Shown: positions 8,829 to 17,548 of the stretch, in pieces | Layout: each line of letters begins with the position of its first letter | How positions within the stretch are numbered: position 1 is the first letter of the stretch | Source of the DNA: Saprospiraceae bacterium | GTDB lineage: Bacteria > Bacteroidota > Bacteroidia > Chitinophagales > Saprospiraceae | DNA: 64,000 bases | Direction of reading: 5' to 3' | NCBI GenBank assembly: GCA_016714085.1 | Contig: JADJNW010000004.1 | Coordinates: 434,001 to 498,000, forward strand | Notes under the pieces: generated by a model | The model's input: only the letters and a program-made list of their open reading frames with translations | The model's database searches: none | What the model was told of the DNA's origin: nothing | Made by a program: the position numbers and the translations under genes

Positions 8829-10490
8829 TCAATACCTCCACGCCTTTACATTCGTTCCCTTCGGCGCCATTTTTTCTACTTGCTTGGAGATGAGTTGCAA
8901 TAGCTCTGTGCGTTCCGGGCCCCAGCAATGGGGTTCGCCATCGCCGTAGGTGACCGAACCGGCATAGTGCGGGTCGGTGCTTTCTAAGTAGGATTCCATT
9001 AGTTTCACGGCAGGATTGAGATAATATGTGTCCATATCGCCTGTGTAAATGTGGATTTTGTCTACTAAACTTTCACCGATCTTCGACCAGTTGCGCTTGA
9101 GGTATTCGTTCAAGTCATTATGCTCCAGCCAATATTGCGCGACGATTGAATCTATTTCACCGCTCATTTGATCGAATAGCGATTTGGCATAACCATCTTC
9201 ACCGATTGGCCCGAAAGTCGCCTCGAAGATATCGACTTGCTCGCCGGAGCGATTTTTAGTGCCGAGGACGAGTTCGTAATGGTTGCGTTGCTGATAAGTC
9301 AGGTAAGAGATGCCATCGGTCGAGCGGTCGCTGGGCGTAGGCACTTTCACCCAACCCCTTTCTTTGTAATAAGCGTTTTTGTCTTTGTAAATATTCACTG
9401 CTTGAAAGTAGTTAAAATCAACAGGATCGGGGCAGAGCGAGAAAACACCGCCAAAAAACGTTGGCTCAAATAGCTGCATCGCCAGTGAAATCCAGCCGCC
9501 CGTAGAGCCGCCGGAGAGGATGCGTGCATAAGGTTCACGGATGATGCGGAATTGCTCCTCGACCGCTGGAATTAGCTCTTCCATGATTGCGTCGCGGTAA
9601 GGGCCGTTATTGGGCGAATTGATAAAATAAGAATCATCGTAGTAGGGACTTGGATGTTGGAAAGTGACCATCAGCATACGCGGCGTGTCGTCCGCATTCC
9701 AGAACTTGTAATATTCATAACCTGCCTTCTCTCGATTGGAAGCCTCCGCGCCAGGATCAACCTCGGTGAAACCATTTGGTGCATTCAAAGAGAAATGCCC
9801 TTGAATGTAATTAACCGGATAATAAGTGTCAGGATGCTCGTCGTAACCCTTTGGCAACAAAACAGTTGCCCCGAGAAAAATATCTTGCCCCCAGAATTTA
9901 CTAAGGATATCGCTTTTGAATTTGATGCGCTTCACCCATTTGGTATCGGCGGGTACTTCGACGGGAGGAATTACGTTTTTGCAATCCAGTTTAATGGTGG
10001 TTTTCTTCGCAGGATCGATCGTGATCTTTTGCACATCGCTATATAAATTGCCGGGAGAGCGATTGAAATGCTGCCCTTCCCACTGGTCGTTATGCATCCA
10101 GAGCGTATGCCCATCGGAACGCTTAAATTCAGTATAAACATTCACAAATCCCTGAATAAAATATTCACCGGGAGGCAAATCTTTTAAATTTTCAATAGGA
10201 TAACCGAAGGTGCTATGATCAATCGTGGCAGTAGCGCCGGCGGCTAGCGCCTCTACGTCTTTGCCAAAGAAAGGAATGCCTTGCGTACCGACTTGTAAGC
10301 GCGGTTCGCGGTCGTCTTTGTCCGAAATCATGACATAAACGCGGCCGGTAATTGGCCCTTCGTGCACGGAAGCCGGGAAAGAAATATCAAATTGCAGGCC
10401 GGCGGTATCAGTTGGCTGGCAGCCATCTTGCACGATGAGCAATGCAATTAGTATAATGGCTAAGACAGGGATAGCAAGTGTCCGTTTCAT
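8829..10490 (-). CDS. secreted alpha/beta-hydrolase esterase (lipoprotein-like)
   Basis: This 553-residue protein begins with MKRTLAIPVLAIILIALLIV and then a lipobox-like QDGC, so it is probably an outer-membrane or periplasmic lipoprotein. The C-terminal two thirds are an esterase-type alpha/beta hydrolase: PVNYIQGHFS, a nucleophile elbow LSGGSTGGW with the serine in GxSxG, and a late histidine in GEPHCWGPER. The N-terminal 200 residues form a beta-rich accessory region. I chose ATG 10490 because it opens the signal peptide; longer starts lack one. The substrate is unknown. Confidence 0.75.
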   Translation of the reverse strand: MKRTLAIPVLAIILIALLIVQDGCQPTDTAGLQFDISFPASVHEGPITGRVYVMISDKDDREPRLQVGTQGIPFFGKDVEALAAGATATIDHSTFGYPIENLKDLPPGEYFIQGFVNVYTEFKRSDGHTLWMHNDQWEGQHFNRSPGNLYSDVQKITIDPAKKTTIKLDCKNVIPPVEVPADTKWVKRIKFKSDILSKFWGQDIFLGATVLLPKGYDEHPDTYYPVNYIQGHFSLNAPNGFTEVDPGAEASNREKAGYEYYKFWNADDTPRMLMVTFQHPSPYYDDSYFINSPNNGPYRDAIMEELIPAVEEQFRIIREPYARILSGGSTGGWISLAMQLFEPTFFGGVFSLCPDPVDFNYFQAVNIYKDKNAYYKERGWVKVPTPSDRSTDGISYLTYQQRNHYELVLGTKNRSGEQVDIFEATFGPIGEDGYAKSLFDQMSGEIDSIVAQYWLEHNDLNEYLKRNWSKIGESLVDKIHIYTGDMDTYYLNPAVKLMESYLESTDPHYAGSVTYGDGEPHCWGPERTELLQLISKQVEKMAPKGTNVKAWRY

Positions 10491-10563
10491 ATAGGTTAGG
10501 TATTTTCGTATTGGACAAAAGAGGAGGAAAGTATTATCCCTAAGCCATAAAAGCAAGGAAAGC

Positions 10564-10594
10564 TCGAGTAACCCAAGAGTATTGGGCTACTCGA
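10564..10594. terminator. strong hairpin between minus-strand genes
   Basis: TCGAGTAACCCAA pairs with TTGGGCTACTCGA across a 5-base loop (13 positions, one mismatch). It lies just past the stop of the minus-strand gene at 10608 and before the esterase start. There is no clear T-run on the minus strand, so it may be a transcript-stabilising or processing hairpin rather than a true terminator. Confidence 0.45.
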
Positions 10595-10607
10595 TAAAAA
10601 ATATGGT

Positions 10608-10988
10608 TTATTTGTTCTCTTTTTTCTTCTTAGCTTTTGGTGTATCGTCCACGTTGAAGCCCCAATTGCTAAGCGTCTTAGGATTTTTGGCATATTTGCC
10701 TTTAAGCAGGTTTTTAGTGGCTAAGATCAAGTCCATAACAAGTTTGAACTTGGCATCGCGCACCCGATACCTTTCCTCTGCTTGTGCTTTCAGGCTTTCG
10801 GCTTGTTGATGATCGGCAAGTACTTCCGGAATAATCAGGCCTATTTCATTCCAATTGGCACCTTCCAAATGATGTAGGTAAGAATCAGCACCATCTTCCT
10901 GGTGTTTTGCGTAAATTTTAGCAGCGAGGTCCAACATTTCTTCAATGTTTTTGGTAATGGCCACGCGTCCTCTGGTTGGTTTTACCAT
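10608..10988 (-). CDS. conserved hypothetical protein (126 aa)
   Basis: This is a soluble, mostly helical protein with no membrane segment. It begins MVKPTRGRVAITKNIEEMLD and ends in a lysine-rich tail (PKAKKKKENK), suggesting nucleic-acid or polyanion contact. The central stretch has alternating charged helices (LADHQQAESLKAQAEERYRV). I do not recognise a family. The start is ATG 10988, the first in frame. The gene stands alone, with the 21-base repeat array directly upstream and a hairpin directly downstream. Confidence 0.65.
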   Translation of the reverse strand: MVKPTRGRVAITKNIEEMLDLAAKIYAKHQEDGADSYLHHLEGANWNEIGLIIPEVLADHQQAESLKAQAEERYRVRDAKFKLVMDLILATKNLLKGKYAKNPKTLSNWGFNVDDTPKAKKKKENK

Positions 10989-11104
10989 GACTATTAAATA
11001 ATTGGTGTAAAAATGATTTTGTCGGTATAAATATAGGCAATAATTGTATATATATGCAAGAAGAAATGTACTTTTTTAACAAAATATATAATAACTTTTA
11101 TTGT

Positions 11105-11335
11105 AATTTCTATACCTTATTTAAGAGATGACCATTTTAAAGCAAGAAATGATAAATCTATCATGAAAATCGCTGCTTTAGATATAAGAATTGCTTATTC
11201 TTAGATCAGAAATGACGATTCTTACATGAGAATTGTCATTTCTGATATGATAATTGGCTTTTTTTATAAAAGAACTTACCATTCTTTGATTGGAATCTTA
11301 GATTCTTGTATAAGAATTGGCAATTCTTATAAGGT
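11105..11335. repeat. 21-base periodic tandem array (11 units)
   Basis: Cutting at 11105 and stepping 21 bases gives 11 consecutive units with no indel. Nearly every unit opens with AA plus T or A (AAT, AAA, AAC) and closes with AG, GG or AT; many carry ATTCTT in the middle. Interiors differ strongly. Units 11210-11230 and 11231-11251 complement each other: 11205-11222 pairs with 11229-11246 over 18 bases with one G-U. Unit 11315-11335 with its neighbour holds a perfect 10-base inverted repeat (11309-11331). The array ends 8 bases from the GNAT stop at 11343, so it would be the 3' tail of that minus-strand transcript. It fills the whole 354-base gap apart from an AT-rich stretch at 10989-11104. 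Confidence 0.75.
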
Positions 11336-11342
11336 AATGCGC

Positions 11343-12101
11343 TTATTTATTTTTTACTTTTCCAAGTAACATATATCCCACTACGTTTAATCCAGCTTTT
11401 TGCAAAGCAGCCTTCGAAGCCTGGTTGCTGATATTGCAGCGAGCGGCGGGTATTCTACCGTTACGATAGCATTCTTTTTTGATTTCCTGCAAGATATAAG
11501 TGCCAAAGCCTTTTCTGCGATGCGCACTACTTACTTCCATATACAAATCGGCGAAGGGTATATTATAATGCAATAAAAAGCCGCCGGTAGCGACCAATTC
11601 ACCATGAACCTCTAAAATATAAATACCCATCTCTTCAGGTTTGATGCCCGATACTACTTCTCCTGCTTTTTTAAGGCGAAAGATGACATCAGGTATTGTA
11701 TAATCGGTCGTTTTATCGTCGCCAAAAAGAATAACTTCCGAACGGATGCTCTGTGCAAATTCGTAGAGCATCGAAGAAAGTAACAAATCGTTGCTTTGAC
11801 ACTCGATATACATTGCGCCGGAGGCAGCTATTAGCTCAGAAAAGATTTGGCTTGCTTTAGCACGGTAATCGGGCATTACATAAAACTCAAAAATCGCGTC
11901 GCGGTGCGAGAGTTCCTCTTTGCCTTTGACCGAGCCGTAGCCGACGATCACCTTGTCTTTTTGGATAAGGTAAGAATCGCTCCAGCCACGCTCATGGCAA
12001 GCATTGTAGCGGACTTGGAAATTGGTTTCCTGTAGAAATAATTGACGAAAAGGAAGAATGTCCTTTAGTTCGGTTTTGATCGCTTTGAATTGATTAGCCA
12101 T
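11343..12101 (-). CDS. GNAT family N-acetyltransferase
   Basis: This 252-residue protein has a C-terminal GNAT domain. The acetyl-CoA pyrophosphate loop reads RRKGFGTYILQEIKKE (about 192-207), preceded by PFADLYMEVSSAH and followed by SNQASKAALQKAGL, the typical alpha-4/beta-7 turn. The N-terminal half (1-125) looks like a second, degenerate GNAT-like fold (NFQVRYNACHERGW, YRAKASQIFSELI). The acceptor substrate is unknown. Start ATG 12101. The 21-base array follows directly after the stop. Confidence 0.75.
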   Translation of the reverse strand: MANQFKAIKTELKDILPFRQLFLQETNFQVRYNACHERGWSDSYLIQKDKVIVGYGSVKGKEELSHRDAIFEFYVMPDYRAKASQIFSELIAASGAMYIECQSNDLLLSSMLYEFAQSIRSEVILFGDDKTTDYTIPDVIFRLKKAGEVVSGIKPEEMGIYILEVHGELVATGGFLLHYNIPFADLYMEVSSAHRRKGFGTYILQEIKKECYRNGRIPAARCNISNQASKAALQKAGLNVVGYMLLGKVKNK

Positions 12102-12171
12102 TCATAATTAACCATTTGCGTTGCTCAGGAGTTCATTTTACAAAATGGGCTCGACGGTTAATTTTAATGGC

Positions 12172-12202
12172 TTGCATTCGGACGAAAGAAACTGTACTTT
12201 TG
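12172..12202 (+). promoter_or_regulatory. promoter of the rhodanese gene
   Basis: TTG at 12172-12174 and TACTTTTG at 12195-12202 are 20 bases apart and match the Bacteroidota consensus. The rhodanese ATG follows 40 bases later. Confidence 0.65.
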
Positions 12203-12241
12203 CAATAGCAGTCTGACTTTTTTGCTTCTTATATTGAAACT

Positions 12242-12619
12242 ATGGCCGATAATCCTAATATCTGTGAAGTACCGCGCTGGCATTTGCTCAAACAGCAATT
12301 GAATAATCTGACGCCGGAAGAATTTCAACGCGCATTGCAAGAAACGCCTGATGCCGTGTTGATTGATGTGCGTACGCCTGCTGAGTTTGAAGCCGGACAT
12401 ATTCCCGGGGCTGTGAATATCAATTATCTGGCTTACGATTTTTGGGATCAGATGGAGCAATTGGATGTGGAACGCACTTATTTTATTTATTGTCGTACGG
12501 CGCGGCGCAGTGTGCGTACCTGTACGCTTATGCGCAATAGTGGTTTTAAAAATATCTTTCATTTAGATGGTGGTTGGAATCTTTGGACGGAAAAAAGTGG
12601 AGCTTGGGCGACTGTGTAA
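12242..12619 (+). CDS. rhodanese-like domain protein
   Basis: This single rhodanese domain of 125 residues would bind or transfer sulfane sulfur through a persulfide cysteine. Visible motifs are LIDVRTPAEFEAGHIPGAVN (about 39-58), the active-site loop YCRTARRS with the nucleophilic Cys, and the C-terminal HLDGGWNLW. There is no signal peptide, so it is cytosolic. It has its own consensus promoter. The downstream SulP-type anion transporter has a separate promoter element, so the two are probably not an operon, though both may relate to sulfur. Confidence 0.88.
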   Translation: MADNPNICEVPRWHLLKQQLNNLTPEEFQRALQETPDAVLIDVRTPAEFEAGHIPGAVNINYLAYDFWDQMEQLDVERTYFIYCRTARRSVRTCTLMRNSGFKNIFHLDGGWNLWTEKSGAWATV

Positions 12620-12769
12620 CCTGGAGGTATGGAAAAGGGGAGACAGGGAGATGAGGAGATTTGGGGATGCAAAGAATGATAAGCTTTATGCTCATATCAA
12701 CTTTTCAATATATCAACCTTTCAACTATCATTAGTGATTATTATCACTTTTCTCCCCTTTGCAAAGTCG

Positions 12770-12777
12770 TAATTTTG
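12770..12777 (+). promoter_or_regulatory. TAATTTTG -7 element of the SulP gene
   Basis: TAATTTTG matches TAnnTTTG and lies 18 bases before the ATG at 12795. A -33 TTG at normal spacing is not visible; only a T-rich stretch is there. The element argues for the ATG at 12795, since a longer frame from 12759 would start inside the promoter. Confidence 0.5.
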
Positions 12778-12794
12778 CAGGAAAATTAGTAAGC

Positions 12795-14537
12795 ATGAAC
12801 CTGAAGCGTCTCATCCCCATCCTCGACTGGCTTCCGAAATATAGCAAAGAACAATTCAGAGGCGACTTACCCGCGGGGTTGACGGCAGGCGTGCTGCTTA
12901 TTCCTCAAAGTATTGCCTTCGCCATGATCGCCGGTGTACCTGCTATTTATGGATTATACGCTTCCACGATCCCCATGTTCCTATACGCGATTTTCGGCAC
13001 CTCCAGACAACTATCCGTAGGGCCTGTTTCGATTGTATCCTTGATGACTTTCACTGGAGTAGCAGCATTAGCAACACCTCAAACGCCTGAATTTGTAGTA
13101 TTAGCAATCCTTTTGGCTTTAATCGTAGGTGTGGTGCAGTTACTTTTGGGTGTCTTTCGCTTGGGTTTCTTAGTCAATTTTTTATCGCACCCTGTTGTGA
13201 GCGGTTTCACCTCTGCATCAGCCATCATTATCGGATTAGGACAGTTAAAGCACCTTTTAGGCATCAAAATCGAGCGGAATGAGTCGGTTTTTCATATTTT
13301 ATTAGAAACCTTTCAGCAAATCGGACAGATCAATTGGATGGCTTTTGGCATCGGCTTCACAGGCATTTTGCTTATTATCCTATTAAAAAAGATCAATAAA
13401 AAGATCCCAAGCCCTTTGGTGGCGGTTATTTATGGCATTTTGATTGTTTGGGGTTTCGGCTGGGCGGAGCAAGTAAGAATTGTAGGTGATGTGCCGAGCG
13501 GCCTGCCTTCGTTTTTGTTACCCGATTGGAATTGGGAAAATATTCGAGCCTTACTGCCTATCGGTTTAGCCATTTCTATTGTCAGTTTCACCGAAAGTAT
13601 TGCCGTAGCCAAAGCCATGCAAGCCCGCCATAAGGATTATCAGGTGCGTGCCAATCAGGAACTGGTTGCGCTGGGGATTACCAATATCGGCGGCGGTTTC
13701 TTTCAGGCATTTCCGACTACGGGCGGCTTTTCGCGCACCGCCGTGAACGACCAGGCCGGTGCCAAAACCCAAATGGCTTCGATCATCAGCGCTTCCTTGA
13801 TTGTTGTTACTTTACTCTTTTTGACCCCGCTTTTTTATTACCTGCCCAATGCGATAGTTGCGGCGGTCATCATGGTAGCGGTGTATGGTTTGATTGATTT
13901 CAAAGAGGCGGTTCATTTATGGCATTCGGACAAAGGCGATTTTGCAATGCTCATGGCGACTTTCCTGGCAACACTGTTCATCGGCGTGGAAGAAGGCGTG
14001 GCCATTGGCGTCATTCTTTCTTTAGGCTTGATGATTTATCGCACCACGCGCCCGCATCTGGCGGTATTGGGAAGGATTGCTAATACCGATTTCTATAAAA
14101 ATATTAACCGTTTCGATGATTTGGAAGAGCGTCCCGATTTACTCATCATTCGTTTCGATGCGCAATTATATTTTGCCAATGTCAACTTTTTTAAAGAAAC
14201 TTTAGATAAACTGGTGGAGCAAAAAGGAAAAGATTTACAGGCGGTCATCATCAGCGCGGAAAGTATCAATCGTATCGACAGCAGTGGCATGCACCTGCTG
14301 GAAGACTTGCATGAGGAATATGCGGCAAAGCAAATCGAAATTTATTTTTCCAATATGATCGGCCCTGTGCGCGATATGATGACCCGTGCGGGATTGATGA
14401 AAAAATTTGGTAAAGAACATTTCTTTATGAACATCCCCGATGCCGTAGAGTATTTTGATTCGAAAGCCAGCAAGAATCATTTGGATCAGTATATTTTGCA
14501 AACGAATGTAAAAAACAAGAAAGACGAGTCTGTTTGA
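12795..14537 (+). CDS. SulP family anion transporter with STAS domain
   Basis: The 580-residue inner-membrane protein carries 10 or more hydrophobic helices starting with the SulP signature region LTAGVLLIPQSIAFAMIAGVP. TSRQLSVGPVSIVSLM and FPTTGGFSRTAVN follow, the latter being the conserved half-helix loop. A cytoplasmic STAS domain occupies about residues 440-555 (LLIIRFDAQLYFAN, RIDSSGMHLLEDL). SulP proteins move sulfate, bicarbonate or other anions with Na+ or H+; the substrate cannot be told from sequence alone. DUF202 follows 21 bases later and is probably cotranscribed. Confidence 0.9.
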   Translation: MNLKRLIPILDWLPKYSKEQFRGDLPAGLTAGVLLIPQSIAFAMIAGVPAIYGLYASTIPMFLYAIFGTSRQLSVGPVSIVSLMTFTGVAALATPQTPEFVVLAILLALIVGVVQLLLGVFRLGFLVNFLSHPVVSGFTSASAIIIGLGQLKHLLGIKIERNESVFHILLETFQQIGQINWMAFGIGFTGILLIILLKKINKKIPSPLVAVIYGILIVWGFGWAEQVRIVGDVPSGLPSFLLPDWNWENIRALLPIGLAISIVSFTESIAVAKAMQARHKDYQVRANQELVALGITNIGGGFFQAFPTTGGFSRTAVNDQAGAKTQMASIISASLIVVTLLFLTPLFYYLPNAIVAAVIMVAVYGLIDFKEAVHLWHSDKGDFAMLMATFLATLFIGVEEGVAIGVILSLGLMIYRTTRPHLAVLGRIANTDFYKNINRFDDLEERPDLLIIRFDAQLYFANVNFFKETLDKLVEQKGKDLQAVIISAESINRIDSSGMHLLEDLHEEYAAKQIEIYFSNMIGPVRDMMTRAGLMKKFGKEHFFMNIPDAVEYFDSKASKNHLDQYILQTNVKNKKDESV

Positions 14538-14558
14538 ACTCTCAAAATCGCCCAACTC

Positions 14559-14873
14559 ATGGCTAACAGCACTCAAGATAAAGAAAAACTCGACCTCATT
14601 CTCCGCGATACGCTGGCGATTGAGCGCACGCGCTTAGCCAATCAGCGCACATTTTTAGCTTTTTTTCGCACGGGACTTGCGCTGGTGGTGACGGCTTTGG
14701 CTATTTTTGAATTCAAACACGACGATATTTGGTACATTCGAGTTGCTTATGGCTTGGCGATTTTCGGCGGCATTGTAATAATTGCCGGGATTATTAATTA
14801 TTTTATGATAAGACACCGAATTATTAATAATTATTATAATAATCATGTAAATTACGAAAAAAAGGACGAGTAA
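14559..14873 (+). CDS. DUF202 family small membrane protein
   Basis: The 104-residue protein has the DUF202/YidH N-terminal signature: LAIERTRLANQRTFLAFFRT, followed by two transmembrane helices (about 45-62 and 69-88). The tail is unusually rich in Asn, Tyr and Ile (HRIINNYYNNHVNYEKKDE). Function is not known. Start ATG 14559. Its gap from the SulP gene is only 21 bases, so an operon is likely, and it may be an accessory of the transporter. Confidence 0.85.
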   Translation: MANSTQDKEKLDLILRDTLAIERTRLANQRTFLAFFRTGLALVVTALAIFEFKHDDIWYIRVAYGLAIFGGIVIIAGIINYFMIRHRIINNYYNNHVNYEKKDE

Positions 14874-14921
14874 TTTTATATTGCCTCGCCCTCATTCAAA
14901 TCACTTTGTTTAAGAAACTTG

Positions 14922-16082
14922 TTATTGAATTGTAATATCATTTTTATCTTCCAATTTGCCCTGAACGCCCCATCCACCAAAGTTTTCTGACACCGCGATC
15001 ATAATTTCATTCTTCCCTTTTTTCAAAGGCAAATAAATTGAATTATAAAAACCAATAGTGCCCAGATGCCTGTAATCCTGCACTTGATTGTTGTTGTTGC
15101 CGCTGTAAAGAATGACACCATTGCAATACACCCGTGCTCGATCACTATAACCCAAATCCAGTTTTTTTAATTGATCCTTGGTTGAATTGATCTCTATTTT
15201 TGCCAAAACGGTATTGTTTTCATTGGTTTGCGCTCGTAATGTGGAAATATTTGCTAATCCTGAACGCTCTGCATTCAGCACCTCCCATTTTCGATTTTTC
15301 AAAAAAGTAGCCGTCAATTCTGTCAGGTTTTCCAGTTCTTTTTCGCCAAAAGCATCAGAAATCATCCATTTAGTAATAAGATTAGGGGCTAAGGCAGCTG
15401 GCTTGGGAGCCGTTTTCATCAAAGTGATATTATCCGTTTTTGTATAAGAAAAATTGGCAAATCGCATAGGCGACGTACCCGATTGAATGCCAATGGATCC
15501 AGTCGTCAAGCCATGTTTCAATTCATTGATGTGTAAAATGGGCTCTTTTTCATCATTTAAATAAAGTTCTGCCTCTGTACCTGCTACTACCAGCTTGAAA
15601 TGCATCCATTGCTCAAAAGGAAAGACATAAGGGGTGTTGAATCCGCCGACTGACTCCATTTTCCAATCGTTCAAATTTGTTGACCCAGGCTTACCTTGAT
15701 CGTGATACAACTGCCAGCCACTCATGCCGTTTATCACAGGCGTGTATTGCATAGCGTCGGGCTTACCTGATTGATGTGGACGCAGATAAATTTCTTCATA
15801 ATTGCCGCCTTCTCTTATCCTGAAAATCACACCCGCAAAAGCGCGTCGTTCTATAAGATTAATATCAAATTCAATAATCCCATTTTGAAAAGCAACATCT
15901 TTTAGATAAGCAACGCCTTGTAAATAAAGGCTTGGCTTGCCCTGGAAATCTTCAATTGTTTTAGTACTTGTATTAAATTCCCATTGCTCGGATGTAAAAG
16001 GAATGACTTGTGCAAAGGTATTTTGCAAACAAAAGCAGCAATAGATAAATAGCAAACAGAAATTTTTACTAACTTTCTTCAT
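14922..16082 (-). CDS. secreted LamG/concanavalin-like protein
   Basis: A Sec signal peptide (MKKVSKNFCLLFIYCCFCLQ, cleavage after NTFAQ) precedes about 360 residues. The first domain is a concanavalin-like jelly roll of the DUF1080/LamG type (GIIEFDINLIERRAFAGVIF, WMHFKLVVAGTEAELYLND, GSIGIQSGTSPMRFANF). The second (about 235-386) is beta-rich and resembles a carbohydrate-binding accessory domain. No catalytic residues are recognisable. It is divergent from the membrane regulator at 16211, whose extracytoplasmic half has a related fold, so the two probably work together. Confidence 0.7.
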   Translation of the reverse strand: MKKVSKNFCLLFIYCCFCLQNTFAQVIPFTSEQWEFNTSTKTIEDFQGKPSLYLQGVAYLKDVAFQNGIIEFDINLIERRAFAGVIFRIREGGNYEEIYLRPHQSGKPDAMQYTPVINGMSGWQLYHDQGKPGSTNLNDWKMESVGGFNTPYVFPFEQWMHFKLVVAGTEAELYLNDEKEPILHINELKHGLTTGSIGIQSGTSPMRFANFSYTKTDNITLMKTAPKPAALAPNLITKWMISDAFGEKELENLTELTATFLKNRKWEVLNAERSGLANISTLRAQTNENNTVLAKIEINSTKDQLKKLDLGYSDRARVYCNGVILYSGNNNNQVQDYRHLGTIGFYNSIYLPLKKGKNEIMIAVSENFGGWGVQGKLEDKNDITIQ

Positions 16083-16210
16083 GATAGTCGGTGTTTAGAT
16101 TTTATGGATTAAGGAACAAAAGAAGCAACACCAGGCTTATCAAGCTTATACAAAGGCATACAAGTACATACAAAAAGCTACAAAACCCGACTTTTTATAA
16201 AAACAATGGC

Positions 16211-17545
16211 ATGGAAGCAAATTGGAAGGAGGAGCTTTATTTTTTGGAGGCATACAAAAAAGCGATTGCAACGCAGTTGAATTGGGGCGATAGTGATCAT
16301 TGGCGACATAGCGATTTTGTTAATTTGAGTGAAAAGATATTTGAAAAAACCGGATGTTTATTGAGTCATACTACGCTCAAAAGAATTTGGGGCAAGCTCA
16401 AATACGACAGCCTGCCTACGCCCAATACGCTCAATACTTTAGCACAATACTTAGGATATGAAACCTGGCTGGCCTTCAAATCAGGGATTGAAGAAAAGCG
16501 TACGGATTCCAGCAACGGGCACTTAGGCTCACTAAACAGATTGAATCTTGCACCTGAAAGAAAAATTACATTCAACCGTCAGGCTGTGCTGCGCTTTATC
16601 ATTGGCTTTGCTTGTATTGGAGGCTTACTTGCGATGTTGATCGGTTTTATTTTTGCGAAGCATAAATCGGGATTAAGTCCAGAACAAATAGCGAAAATCA
16701 AATTTAGTAGCCAGCCTATTACCGAAGGCATTCCAAATACGGTTATCTTTAATTACGACTTGGATGGTATCAAGTCGAATGATATTCAAATCCAACAATC
16801 CTGGGATTCTACTAAGCGCTTTCGCATTACAGAAATCACGAATGAAGCAGCTTCTACTTATTATTATCCTGGTTATTGGCGAGCTAAACTCTTGATTGAC
16901 AGTAAAATAGTCAAAGAACATGATATTTTTATTAAATCCAATGGCTGGTTAGTCACGCAAGACTTAGAGCCTAGTCCTCGCTATTTTCAACCATCCGATT
17001 TATTGGAAAAAGACTATCTTGGCGTAAAACCAGATGTATTAGAGCCTTTGTTCAATAGCAGCACAACGCCGGAGTGGTTGAGCTATCACTTTGTGGAAGA
17101 TTTGCAAGGATTGCGGACTGACAACTTTACTTTTGAAACTTCTGTCAAGAATACTTATATCCGGGGCGATGGCATTTGTCGCGCGACTTATATTCTTATA
17201 CTTGCCCAAAATAGTATCATAAGGATTCCTTTAGCTATTCCTGGCTGCGTAGGCGACCTTCGTTTTCGGGTATTCGATTATATAGAAGATGGCAGCAACC
17301 GCGATATGTCTGCTTTTGGCTGCGATTTCTCAGAATGGCAACACATAAAATGCGAGGTTAAAAATAAATATGTAAAACTTTTTCTCAACGATCATTTGAT
17401 TCGCAAAGTGTCCTTCAAAGAAGATGCAAGTGACATTATGGGTGTGCGGCTAAGTTTTTTTGGGGCTGGTATGGTTGATAATATTGCCTTTTCGGATGAA
17501 AATGGAAACCGAGTTTACGAAAATACCTTTGATTCAAAGGATTGA
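16211..17545 (+). CDS. one-component membrane regulator with LamG-like sensor domain
   Basis: I start at ATG 16211 (MEANWKEELYFLEAYKKAI). A longer frame begins inside the short gap to the divergent gene and lacks similarity. Residues 1-95 form an N-terminal helical domain typical of Bacteroidota regulators (LSHTTLKRIWGKLKYDSLP, LAQYLGYETWLAF). A single membrane helix lies at about 126-146 (FIIGFACIGGLLAMLIGFI). The remaining 300 residues would be periplasmic: a beta domain and a jelly-roll domain with WQHIKCEVKNKYVKLFLND, echoing WMHFKLVVAGTEAELYLND in the divergent protein. A DNA-binding role is inferred, not proven. Confidence 0.6.
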   Translation: MEANWKEELYFLEAYKKAIATQLNWGDSDHWRHSDFVNLSEKIFEKTGCLLSHTTLKRIWGKLKYDSLPTPNTLNTLAQYLGYETWLAFKSGIEEKRTDSSNGHLGSLNRLNLAPERKITFNRQAVLRFIIGFACIGGLLAMLIGFIFAKHKSGLSPEQIAKIKFSSQPITEGIPNTVIFNYDLDGIKSNDIQIQQSWDSTKRFRITEITNEAASTYYYPGYWRAKLLIDSKIVKEHDIFIKSNGWLVTQDLEPSPRYFQPSDLLEKDYLGVKPDVLEPLFNSSTTPEWLSYHFVEDLQGLRTDNFTFETSVKNTYIRGDGICRATYILILAQNSIIRIPLAIPGCVGDLRFRVFDYIEDGSNRDMSAFGCDFSEWQHIKCEVKNKYVKLFLNDHLIRKVSFKEDASDIMGVRLSFFGAGMVDNIAFSDENGNRVYENTFDSKD

Positions 17546-17548
17546 ACT

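Noticed and set aside
16091..16210. Longer start of the membrane regulator
   Set aside because: The extra 40 residues would overlap the probable promoter region of the divergent gene and have no similarity; the ATG at 16211 opens the recognisable helical domain.
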